Shown here: positions 1 through 5,602 of the stretch, one piece after another
Position numbering within the stretch: the first letter of the stretch is position 1
Layout of the letters: every line of letters begins with the position of its first letter
Assembly (NCBI GenBank): GCA_023450535.1
Contig: JAEXGX010000225.1
Coordinates: forward strand, 1-9,099
DNA: 9,099 bases
Origin: Pseudomonadota bacterium
GTDB taxonomy: Bacteria; Desulfobacterota; Desulfovibrionia; Desulfovibrionales; Desulfovibrionaceae
Direction: 5' to 3'
Notes under the pieces: generated by a model
Told to the model about the DNA's origin: nothing
The model's input: only the letters and a program-made list of their open reading frames with translations
Database searches by the model: none
Made by a program: the position numbers and the translations under genes

Positions 1-429
1 GCTCTGGAGAGCACTGTACTTGACGCCCGCTTTGCCCAAAATATCATAGGCACGTCTCTCCAGTACATTGGCTTCCTGTTGGCGCGCCATCAGGCGCTCA
101 AGCAAGAGACTCAAATCCTCGCAATCGCTGATGGCCGTCTTCAGACTGCTCTTGTTGGATTTGCTGTTTTCCATGGCCCTCTCGAAGAAGGTTTTCGCTT
201 CTTCAATATTCTTCTGGGCGATATCGGCATAGCTCTGTTCATTAGTCGAGGTATAGACCGTACACGCTACCTGTGCCTGGAGCAGTGTTGCCCGCGCATT
301 GTCGATCAGCGCCGCTTCAGCCGAATAGACGCTCATGGTGCTCGTCAACGACAGGCTCACATAGCCCAGAACCCCGGTCAGCGCTAACACAACACCAAAT
401 CCCGACAAAATTTTTGTGCGCAGTTTCAT
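1..429 (-). CDS. Methyl-accepting chemotaxis protein, N-terminal part (runs off left edge)
   Basis: The minus strand reads open from an ATG at 427-429 to the window edge, giving 143 residues with no stop. The protein starts MKLRTKILSGFGVVLALTG: a short basic N-terminus, then a membrane segment at about residues 8-28. A long, highly helical, Ala/Glu/Gln/Leu-rich stretch follows, as in the helical sensor region between the two membrane segments of a chemoreceptor. The second membrane segment, HAMP domain and signalling hairpin would lie outside the window. A GAGGGAAG ribosome-binding site precedes the ATG at good distance and fixes the start. In this family the periplasmic domain senses a small molecule and signals through CheA/CheW to the flagella. 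The ligand cannot be told from this fragment. A sensor histidine kinase with the same kind of N-terminal module is the main alternative. Confidence 0.72.
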   Translation of the reverse strand, partial: MKLRTKILSGFGVVLALTGVLGYVSLSLTSTMSVYSAEAALIDNARATLLQAQVACTVYTSTNEQSYADIAQKNIEEAKTFFERAMENSKSNKSSLKTAISDCEDLSLLLERLMARQQEANVLERRAYDILGKAGVKYSALQS

Positions 430-607
430 GCTTCCCTCTAAAATTATCAAGTTCTGACGAACCACAGTAGCCAGGCCAGTCTCACCTCATACTAATATGA
501 CGAAAATAAAAAAAATATTTCCCACAGGCACAATATTTCTTTTTTTACGAAATATCAGAGCCTTCTAAACGTTTACCTGTCAAAGTTCAACAATTAAATT
601 ATAAAAA

Positions 608-638
608 TAGTAATATTACTAAAATAGTAATATTACTA
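608..638. promoter_or_regulatory. Tandem pair of perfect 14-bp palindromes (putative operator)
   Basis: TAGTAATATTACTA occurs at 608-621 and again at 625-638. Each copy is its own exact reverse complement. The surrounding 17-bp unit AAAATAGTAATATTACT is repeated head to tail without mismatch (604-620, 621-637). The 17-bp centre-to-centre spacing is not a whole number of helical turns, so two dimers would bind on different faces. It lies about 180 bp upstream of the chemoreceptor start. Binding by a dimeric regulator is inferred; the regulator is unknown. Confidence 0.5.
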
Positions 639-741
639 AAGAGATAGCGTAAAATCTGCGGCCCGGAACATGGGGTCCCGACTATATATAACTTTAATGT
701 TAAGCTGCTCTGGAAGCTGTTCACACTGTTTCAGATAGCTC

Positions 742-780
742 CAGAATATTGGGAGAGAATCATTCCCCCCGACGGGGCAC
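742..780 (-). repeat. Degenerate GC-rich hairpin element downstream of the phosphodiester glycosidase gene
   Basis: On the minus strand, 28 bp past the glycosidase stop, the sequence begins GTGCCCCGTCGGGGGGAATG and continues into TCTCCCAATATTC. It resembles the plus-strand element after metF (3255-3302), but most of the right arm of the hairpin is missing. Only a small CCCC-GTC-GGGG stem remains and there is no U-tract, so it may be a weak or decayed terminator. Membership of a dispersed repeat family is inferred from this pair alone. Confidence 0.4.
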
Positions 781-807
781 GGCAGAACTCCGAAACCTCA
801 AACGTTT

Positions 808-1746
808 TCAGTCTGGTGTTAACAGGCCCCGGTTTTCTTGTGGCAGACGCACGCCGAGAATATTCGGCAGGATAGGCCCTCCCAGCAAAAAATTCGCCGG
901 GTGTCTCCCAATCCGATATATTTTTTCCGTGGGAGTCCATAGCCCCAGCACTGCCTGTGCGCCCCCTTCCACATACATGGCCCGCGTCAGGTTCAAACCG
1001 CTTTCTTCACGAAGAACACGGACAAACTCATACACACTGACCGGCGTTTCGTAATGCAGGAAGAATATCTCGCCTTTTGCGTTCATACCGACCGCCGCAA
1101 TAGAGTGCCGAGGGCCGTTCTCCGGCCAGCGTTGCACACCTTCCGGCCCGATCAACCGAAAATTCTGTACTGCAAATTCATACTGGGGGAGCAGAACCTT
1201 CCAGTCGTCCACATCTTTGTCCAGCAAAGCAGCCTCGGGCAGACTGGGTTGACGCGGTGATGCAACGAAAAAACTGCCGTATTTTTCCGCGATGCGTCCG
1301 TTATTTACTTTATCCCCGCTCCGCATATAGGCCGTGCTGGTCAAGCCGTCCGGCAGATACATGCCTGCATTGATCACTGCGCTAAGGCGGTACTCCCTGG
1401 CCCATTGCTCCGGCGTACGGGGAAGCCCTCCGTCAAGGGCCGCACTGCACAACACTATCTCGCATCGCTGGGGATCCATCCGCAATGCGACGAATTCCAC
1501 TTTCCCCTCATTCTGTCTGGTGTATTCGCGTACAAATATTCCTGAAGCAAGCTCGCGCCAATCCCCCCCCCTCAACGGAGTTTCCGTCCTGGGGAGAACC
1601 ATTTCATCGGTCGGCATGTTTTCCGAATCAAAGGCCAATCCCCATATCGGGCACAAGATGACATACGCCGTCAGCACCAATACAAAAAATATTCTACACA
1701 GGCTTTGCCCGAAAAAAAATGCAAGGAACAACGTTTTCATGCGCAT
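808..1746 (-). CDS. Phosphodiester glycosidase (NAGPA/DUF2233) family protein, membrane-anchored or exported
   Basis: The 312-residue product has a hydrophobic N-terminal segment at about residues 4-38, a signal anchor or long signal peptide with no clear lipobox. The rest fits the NAGPA/DUF2233 fold: VINAGMYLPDG (about 124-134), an RHSIAAVGMN segment (213-222), YVEGGAQAVLG (258-268) and a C-terminal PNILGVRLP. The eukaryotic family member removes N-acetylglucosamine from a phosphodiester on mannose-6-phosphate. Bacterial members are thought to act on phosphodiester-linked sugars in the envelope, but the substrate here is unknown. The start is uncertain: the frame opens at a TTG (1770), with ATGs at 1746 and 1740. 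I chose 1746 because a GGA lies 7 bases upstream; 1740 is almost as good. The gene stands alone, with a 584-bp gap before metF, which runs the opposite way. Confidence 0.8.
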   Translation of the reverse strand: MRMKTLFLAFFFGQSLCRIFFVLVLTAYVILCPIWGLAFDSENMPTDEMVLPRTETPLRGGDWRELASGIFVREYTRQNEGKVEFVALRMDPQRCEIVLCSAALDGGLPRTPEQWAREYRLSAVINAGMYLPDGLTSTAYMRSGDKVNNGRIAEKYGSFFVASPRQPSLPEAALLDKDVDDWKVLLPQYEFAVQNFRLIGPEGVQRWPENGPRHSIAAVGMNAKGEIFFLHYETPVSVYEFVRVLREESGLNLTRAMYVEGGAQAVLGLWTPTEKIYRIGRHPANFLLGGPILPNILGVRLPQENRGLLTPD

Positions 1747-2194
1747 GCTCAATTCCGGCAACCAGAACAAAGTTTCTTGATATAAATCTCACGGACGGGC
1801 TGTTAATTACGTCGGCAACCTCAAAAATCATAAGCACATGGTTCATCTCTGATGTTGCCATCCATAAACAGCAAAGACGTGGCACGGCTGCTGCGCCCTC
1901 AGTTGGATGAAGTCTCCCTTGAAGGAAGATTTCCCTTGACCGCAAAATAACTTTGGGAAAAATCCCACAGCGTTGCGGCTGATTTTCGTGCCTTTCCACC
2001 AGCGCCCCCACGTAACGCGGGTTTTGTCATACACTCATGGAGAAAACCTTTCCTCATGCTGGAGCCAGCTATTTGCCATATCTATTGCTTTAGAAAGAGT
2101 TAAGGAAAATTGCAAGTGCCATGCAGGCAATATCATCCTCACAACACAAGCTTCAGAAATTCGGCTGGTTCAGATGGAAGAAAAAGAGCGCACG
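1747..2194. other. Intergenic region without a convincing gene
   Basis: This divergent gap between the glycosidase gene and metF contains only short open frames (60-100 codons) with low-complexity or atypical translations and no ribosome-binding sites, such as 1843-2034 minus and 1973-2221 plus. I see no tRNA, transposase remnant or riboswitch fold. The glycosidase promoter must lie in its left part; TTATGA-N18-TAATTA at about 1840-1810 on the minus strand is a weak candidate. The stretch could include decayed coding sequence, but I recognise nothing in translation. Confidence 0.45.
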
Positions 2195-2222
2195 TTGACA
2201 TATCAGCTTATATTGATATAGT
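2195..2222 (+). promoter_or_regulatory. Sigma-70-type promoter of metF
   Basis: A perfect TTGACA (2195-2200) is followed, after 16 bp, by TATAGT (2217-2222). Transcription would begin near 2229, giving a 5' leader of about 100 nt before the metF ATG. The leader has only a small CGCGG/CCGCG hairpin and is too short and plain for a SAM riboswitch, so control more likely acts on initiation. Confidence 0.65.
2200..2219. promoter_or_regulatory. Inverted repeat ATATCA-N8-TGATAT inside the metF promoter
   Basis: Perfect 6-bp arms at 2200-2205 and 2214-2219 sit between the -35 and -10 boxes of the metF promoter and touch both. A bound dimer here would block RNA polymerase, so this is probably a repressor site. 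Methionine genes of Desulfovibrionales are known to be controlled by ArsR-type regulators such as SahR, which responds to S-adenosylhomocysteine. Assigning this site to SahR is inference from gene function and the repeat's form, not from a verified motif. Confidence 0.5.
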
Positions 2223-2330
2223 GAAACAAAATCGTCGCATAACGCTTCTGTCGTACGCGGGCAAGGCCGCGCGTGTTGTCGCCCCATAGGCAATAACCTG
2301 AAGACCAATCCAACGCACAAGGAATTTCAG

Positions 2331-3206
2331 ATGAAAATCCTCGATCTCATCCGCCAGCGTTCCACGCCCTTTTACTCTCTGGAATTTTTCCCCCCAAAGG
2401 AACGTGAAGACTGGTCCGCCTTCTTTGAGCAGGCGGCTCGACTCAAGGCCATGAATCCACTTTTTGCGTCTGTAACCTGCGGAGCGGGGGGATCTACGCA
2501 GTCAAATACCCTGGAAATTGCCACACGCCTGAAACACGACCATGATGTGGAACCCATGCCTCACCTTACCTGTGTGGGAGCAACCGAAGAGCGCATTGCA
2601 CAATCCCTTGAACAGTTCCGCAATGCCGGGCTGGACAACCTGCTTGCCCTGCGCGGCGACCGTCCTCGCGACGCCGGGCCGGACTGGCAGCCCGGAACCT
2701 TCTCTTGCGCGGAAAATTTGGTCCGCTTCGTACGTAGCCGGGAAGGAGATTTCGGCGTAGGCGTTGCGGGATATCCTGCACCGCATCCCGAATCCAACTC
2801 GTTCTATCACGACCGCGAATATCTTCGCCGTAAAATCGAGGCTGGCGCGGATTTCGTCATCACCCAACTTTTTTTCGATACTCGGGAATATTTTGAACTG
2901 GTAACACGACTGCGCGGTATGGGCATTGAAGCGCCCGTCATTCCCGGCGTGCTCCCGATTCAGAGCCTGGCCTCCATCCGGCGTACGCTTTCACTCTGCG
3001 GTGCGAACATTCCCGGTAAATTTTATCTGGAACTGGAGGAAGCGCACGACAAGGGGGGCACCGAAGCTGTCAAGGAAGCAGGGTTGAAGTTCGCAGTAGC
3101 CCAGATTCGGAGGCTCCTTGACGGCGGAGCGCCGGGCATCCACCTCTACACACTGAATCGTTCCGGGCTATGCTTGCGCATAGCGGAGGAAGTGGGAACG
3201 CTATAG
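2331..3206 (+). CDS. metF: Methylenetetrahydrofolate reductase
   Basis: The 291-residue protein has the usual length for bacterial MetF. This cytosolic flavoenzyme reduces 5,10-methylene-tetrahydrofolate to 5-methyl-tetrahydrofolate, the methyl donor for methionine synthesis. Visible family motifs in order: YSLEFFPPK, whose Glu18 matches the catalytic acid; SVTCGAGGS (47-55); HLTCVGA (78-84); LLALRGDRP, with Asp110 near the flavin; AGYPAPHPE; GADFVITQLFFD (172-183), the family signature; IPGVLPIQS (204-212); and HLYTLNRS near the C-terminus. The ATG has AAGGA 7 bases upstream (2319-2323), which settles the start. In anaerobes with a Wood-Ljungdahl branch MetF can need a partner such as MetV, but no partner gene is adjacent, so a plain role in methionine synthesis fits best. 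The gene is monocistronic and convergent with the kinase gene. Confidence 0.95.
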   Translation: MKILDLIRQRSTPFYSLEFFPPKEREDWSAFFEQAARLKAMNPLFASVTCGAGGSTQSNTLEIATRLKHDHDVEPMPHLTCVGATEERIAQSLEQFRNAGLDNLLALRGDRPRDAGPDWQPGTFSCAENLVRFVRSREGDFGVGVAGYPAPHPESNSFYHDREYLRRKIEAGADFVITQLFFDTREYFELVTRLRGMGIEAPVIPGVLPIQSLASIRRTLSLCGANIPGKFYLELEEAHDKGGTEAVKEAGLKFAVAQIRRLLDGGAPGIHLYTLNRSGLCLRIAEEVGTL

Positions 3207-3260
3207 TGTGTTGACGCAAAACAGAAAAAGCTTGCTTTGAGGGAGAGCGGCCCTGTGCCC

Positions 3261-3287
3261 GGTCAGGGGGGAGCATTCCCCCCGACC
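3261..3287 (+). terminator. GC-rich hairpin downstream of metF (putative terminator)
   Basis: GGTC-A-GGGGG pairs with CCCCC-C-GACC around a short loop, starting 54 bp after the metF stop. The stem is about 11 bp with one mismatch, but no U-tract follows (CTCTCAATATAC), so it is not a classical intrinsic terminator. It may act with Rho, as an mRNA 3'-end stabiliser, or as a repeat-family unit. It shares sequence with 742-780 (minus). Confidence 0.45.
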
Positions 3288-3317
3288 CTCTCAATATACG
3301 GGAAACAGGCTGCGCAC

Positions 3318-3492
3318 TAGTGCATTTCAACGCTGGAATGCACTACAGAATCGAGCGAAGCAAGGCTCCGCCGCGACGCCGGAGCAGTCGCAGGTGAATT
3401 GCTGTTCCGGAATGAAAGGAGCTTCGTCGCGAAGTCCCGTGCCCGCGCTGTCCTGGCGATTCCATAGAACATTCCAACGTTAAAATGCTCTA
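3318..3492. repeat. 175-bp element with 36-bp imperfect terminal inverted repeats (REP/BIME- or MITE-like)
   Basis: The left end (3318-3353) and the reverse complement of the right end (3457-3492) match at 29 of 36 positions. Each end is also a hairpin of about 10 bp: GTGCATTTCA/TGGAATGCAC on the left, and GAGCATTTTA/TGGAATGTTC on the right read on the minus strand. The outer second pair is T-A in one and A-T in the other, so the hairpin is kept despite base change. Between them lie two smaller stems, GCTCCG/CGGAGC (about 3364-3384) and CTTCG/CGAAG (about 3422-3434). The ends resemble paired REP sequences, which are mobilised by separate transposases. No obvious target-site duplication is seen. 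The right end includes the kinase stop codon. Confidence 0.55.
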
Positions 3493-4065
3493 CCGTACTT
3501 CCGCCAGTCTGGCGATAATGGCTTCCGCGCATTCTTCCGGGGTCATATTTTCCACGGCCAGAGAAAAATCCGCATAGCGCCAGAACAGCTTTTCCCTCTC
3601 GTGAAACAAGTCCTCCAGAGTTTGCCCCGGCGCGATAGCCAAGCCCCGATCCGGCTTGCGCGCGATGCGCTCCAGGATGACCGGCAACGGCGCATCCAGA
3701 TGCACGAGTGGGCCCAGAGCGGCAAGATGCCGCATGCCTTCTTCCCGGTACACCACACTTCCGCCGGTGGCCAGCACAGTCCTGTTCAACCTCAGGCTGC
3801 GGATAATCCGGCATTCCATATCCAAAAAATCGTCTTTGCTCAGGGCATCCGCAATCCCCTGCAGCACTACACCGTAATGCGCTTCAATAATATGATCCGT
3901 ATCCGCGCAGGCCCAGTTCAGGCGCTGCGCCAGCGCCTTGCCCACCGTACTTTTTCCCGCTCCGGCCATGCCGATAAGGATCACGTTCGCCCCAGCCGGA
4001 AAATGAGGAAGAACGGGATCGGGGCGGCGATCCTGACGAAGCATTTCTGGGGCGTGAGTATCCAT
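3490..4065 (-). CDS. Shikimate kinase-like P-loop kinase
   Basis: The 191-residue product has the fold and length of shikimate kinase, which phosphorylates the 3-OH of shikimate for aromatic amino acid synthesis. Visible features: Walker A GMAGAGKST (32-40), DTD (56-58) matching the Asp-x-Asp region, LATGGSVV (98-105), a lid-like KPDRGLAI around 137-144, and HEREKLF..YAD (155-166) keeping the late conserved Arg. Two substrate-site positions differ. The Arg of the usual GFRxxE motif is Leu81 (DDFLDME), and the third glycine of TGGG is Ser103. Its substrate may therefore not be shikimate; homoserine or another small alcohol is possible. I chose the ATG at 4065 because homologues begin shortly before Walker A. 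An upstream in-frame ATG at 4218 has a GGAG and would add 51 Cys-rich residues unlike the family. The 3' end overlaps the repeat element. Confidence 0.78.
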   Translation of the reverse strand: MDTHAPEMLRQDRRPDPVLPHFPAGANVILIGMAGAGKSTVGKALAQRLNWACADTDHIIEAHYGVVLQGIADALSKDDFLDMECRIIRSLRLNRTVLATGGSVVYREEGMRHLAALGPLVHLDAPLPVILERIARKPDRGLAIAPGQTLEDLFHEREKLFWRYADFSLAVENMTPEECAEAIIARLAEVR

Positions 4066-4408
4066 AGTTCGATCCGCAATAACGTATGTCCCATGCCAAT
4101 GGGGGAGAAGCAAAGAAAACTGCCGCGCACCTGAGTTTAACTCTGAAATCATGCACCAGCAGGACGCGATGTTCTGGCCCGCAGGTTTCACGTCTCCGGC
4201 GGAACAGCAGCAATTCATTTGTGACTGCTCCGCCAGAGGCTTTACGTGCCTTTACCTTAAGCCGTTGGCGTGGAACACCTTGCAGGTAAAGAAAGCAGAG
4301 AGGTGCCTCTGCCTTGCTCGACTCTATGAACAATTTCAAAGTGGAATTGCCCTATTCTGCGCAACGGCCTTATATAATGAAAATAGCACGTGTACGCCCA
4401 AATGCAAA
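4066..4408 (-). promoter_or_regulatory. Long leader/upstream region of the kinase gene with two hairpins
   Basis: About 340 bp separate the kinase start from the rpsI terminator, with no separate gene visible. Read on the minus strand, two stem-loops follow one another: GCAGAG/CTCTGC (4312-4295) and an 8-bp stem CTTTACCT/AGGTAAAG (4291-4250) enclosing a smaller GTG/CAC hairpin. Neither is followed by a U-tract, so they are not intrinsic terminators. TTGGGC-N18-TTATAT just after the rpsI terminator (about 4401-4372) is a possible promoter, which would give a leader of about 300 nt. A regulatory leader or small RNA is inference. It matches no riboswitch class I can name. Confidence 0.35.
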
Positions 4409-4448
4409 GCCCCGAAATCTTCTTCCGATGGGAAGAAGATTTCGGGGC
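4409..4448 (-). terminator. Strong hairpin terminator of rplM-rpsI
   Basis: An 18-bp perfect stem, GCCCCGAAATCTTCTTCC at 4409-4426 against its complement at 4431-4448, is closed by a GATG loop. It begins 59 bp after the rpsI stop. On the minus strand it is followed by TTTGCATTT, a broken U-tract, so it suits termination of the ribosomal operon. On the plus strand there is no U-tract. Confidence 0.8.
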
Positions 4449-4506
4449 CTGTAAGCCAAAAGCAGGCCGGATATCCGACCTGCCAGCGGACTGGAGAAAA
4501 CGGTTT

Positions 4507-4899
4507 TTAGCGCTTGGAGTACTGATACCGGGCGCGGGCAGCGGCCAGACCGTACTTCTTGCGTTCCTTCTTGCGGGCGTCGCGAGTAAGGAAGCCAGCG
4601 CGCTTCAGAACGGCGCGCAAAGAGGGATCAGCCTGCAACAGCGCACGGGAAATACCGTGACGCACGGCTTCAGCCTGACCAGTGGTGCCACCGCCACTGA
4701 CATTGACCTTCACATCAAAACGATCGAGGGTCTTGGTCAGAGCCAGAGGCTGGCGAATGATCATCTGCAGGGTCTTGCGGGGGAAATATTCTTCCATGGG
4801 GCGATCGTTCACCACGATCTGGCCCCCACCGGCATACAGACGAGTGCGGGCGGTAGCCGTCTTGCGGCGACCGGTGCCGTAATCAAACGAGGTAGACAT
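4507..4899 (-). CDS. rpsI: Small ribosomal subunit protein uS9
   Basis: The 130-residue protein is full length for bacterial S9. The N-terminal part has YGTGRRKTATARTRL (7-21), then GGGQIVVNDRPMEEYFPR (24-41) and a middle VSGGGTTGQAEAVRHGISRAL (67-87). The very basic tail has RDARKKERKKYGLAAARARYQYSKR (106-130). The terminal SKR reaches the decoding site and contacts the P-site tRNA in the 30S subunit. It is the second gene of a two-gene operon: its start is 11 nt after the rplM stop, and its ribosome-binding site overlaps that stop (TAGGAG), which suggests translational coupling. The L13-S9 pair is one of the most conserved bacterial operons. Nothing is odd in sequence or length. Confidence 0.98.
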   Translation of the reverse strand: MSTSFDYGTGRRKTATARTRLYAGGGQIVVNDRPMEEYFPRKTLQMIIRQPLALTKTLDRFDVKVNVSGGGTTGQAEAVRHGISRALLQADPSLRAVLKRAGFLTRDARKKERKKYGLAAARARYQYSKR

Positions 4900-4910
4900 G
4901 GCTCGCGCTC

Positions 4911-5345
4911 CTAATTCTGGAAGGTCAGAGGCTTGGGTTCCTGCGCGGCATGGGGATGCTCGGCGCCGGCATAAATTTTCAGTTTCTTCAGCATGGCGCG
5001 GCCAAGGCGATTCTTGGGCAGCATGCCGCGAACGGCAAGCCGGAGCACATCTTCGGGCTTCGCGGCCAACTTCTTTTCCAGGGTAGTTTCCTTCAGACCG
5101 CCGACCCAGCCGGTGTGGCTGTAGTAAACTTTCTTCTGGAGCTTGTTGCCGGTCACGCGAATCTTTTCGCAGTTGACCACGACGATAAAGTCGCCATTGT
5201 CCATATGCGGGGCAAATTCAGGCTTGTGCTTGCCGCGCAGACGATGGGCAATCTGTGAAGCCAGACGACCGAGGATCTGGTCATTGGCGTCCACGACATA
5301 CCACTGGCGGTCGATGTTTTCCGGCGTGGGGCTGAACGTTTTCAT
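4911..5345 (-). CDS. rplM: Large ribosomal subunit protein uL13
   Basis: The 144-residue protein matches the usual L13 length (about 142). Typical motifs are RQWYVVDANDQILGRLAS (13-30), HMDNGDFIVVVNCEKI (47-62), SHTGWVGGLKE (76-86) and VRGMLPKNRLGRAMLKKLKIYAG (105-127), followed by HPH. L13 is an early-assembly protein of the 50S subunit that binds 23S rRNA. The frame is open further upstream to an ATG at 5399, but that codon lies before the -10 box of the likely promoter and would not be transcribed. The ATG at 5345 has an AGGAG 8 bases upstream and gives the family N-terminus. It is the first gene of the rplM-rpsI operon. In Escherichia coli L13 represses its own operon; no leader structure is evident in the short untranslated region here. 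Confidence 0.98.
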   Translation of the reverse strand: MKTFSPTPENIDRQWYVVDANDQILGRLASQIAHRLRGKHKPEFAPHMDNGDFIVVVNCEKIRVTGNKLQKKVYYSHTGWVGGLKETTLEKKLAAKPEDVLRLAVRGMLPKNRLGRAMLKKLKIYAGAEHPHAAQEPKPLTFQN

Positions 5346-5383
5346 TCTGTATTCTCCTGTCTCGCTCAATAGCAAAGACCGAA

Positions 5384-5412
5384 TGTGTATGCCCTTCACA
5401 GAGCAGTGTCAA
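5384..5412 (-). promoter_or_regulatory. Sigma-70-type promoter of rplM-rpsI
   Basis: On the minus strand TTGACA (5412-5407) is followed, after 17 bp, by TACACA (5389-5384). Transcription would begin near 5377, leaving a leader of about 30 nt that contains the AGGAG of rplM. A second TTGACA lies 23 bp further upstream (minus, about 5435-5430) but has no good -10 partner. Between here and 5602 there is no gene; an A+T-rich patch at 5565-5590 probably carries the HD gene's promoter. Confidence 0.65.
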
Positions 5413-5602
5413 CAAAAAAACACGAAACCAGACTGTCAACGACGGCGTTCACGTCGGAATCCGGCGTGCGCAGACGAAGACCATCTTTTTTAAAGCGTCC
5501 CTTTCCGCCCTCCGGCCAACGGGGAAGGCCATTTCCGGGCTTGCGGGGCCGCGTGAATTCGCCTAGTTAACACAAGAACAATTAAAAATCAAGCGAGGCA
5601 TC

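Larger units (their letters stand above)
430..807. other. AT-rich intergenic control region with repeats
   Basis: This gap lies beyond the 5' end of the chemoreceptor gene and the 3' end of the phosphodiester glycosidase gene, both minus strand. No convincing gene is seen: the short open frames here lack ribosome-binding sites and look like shadows. It holds an inverted repeat ATATTTC-N9-GAAATAT (533-555), a tandem pair of 14-bp palindromes (608-638) and a hairpin-like remnant (742-780). About 480-660 is strongly A+T-rich, unlike the flanking genes, as expected for a promoter region. No single sigma-70 or sigma-54 promoter for the chemoreceptor stands out clearly. Confidence 0.6.

Noticed and set aside
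1843..2034. 63-codon open frame on the minus strand, and other short frames between the glycosidase gene and metF
   Set aside because: No ribosome-binding site, no recognisable motif, atypical amino-acid content, and several overlapping alternatives on both strands; most likely chance frames.
2229..2330. Possible SAM or methionine riboswitch in the metF leader
   Set aside because: The leader is about 100 nt with only one small hairpin and shows none of the conserved multi-helix cores of SAM or SAH riboswitches.
3320..3490. CRISPR-like or tandem repeats after metF
   Set aside because: There are only two copies, in inverted orientation, separated by about 100 bp of non-repeated sequence; this suits a paired hairpin element, not a CRISPR array.
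4373..4378. TATAAT on the plus strand, a possible promoter firing towards rpsI antisense
   Set aside because: The only -35-like TTGCCC is 20 bp away, and transcription would run into the rpsI hairpin with no gene to serve.
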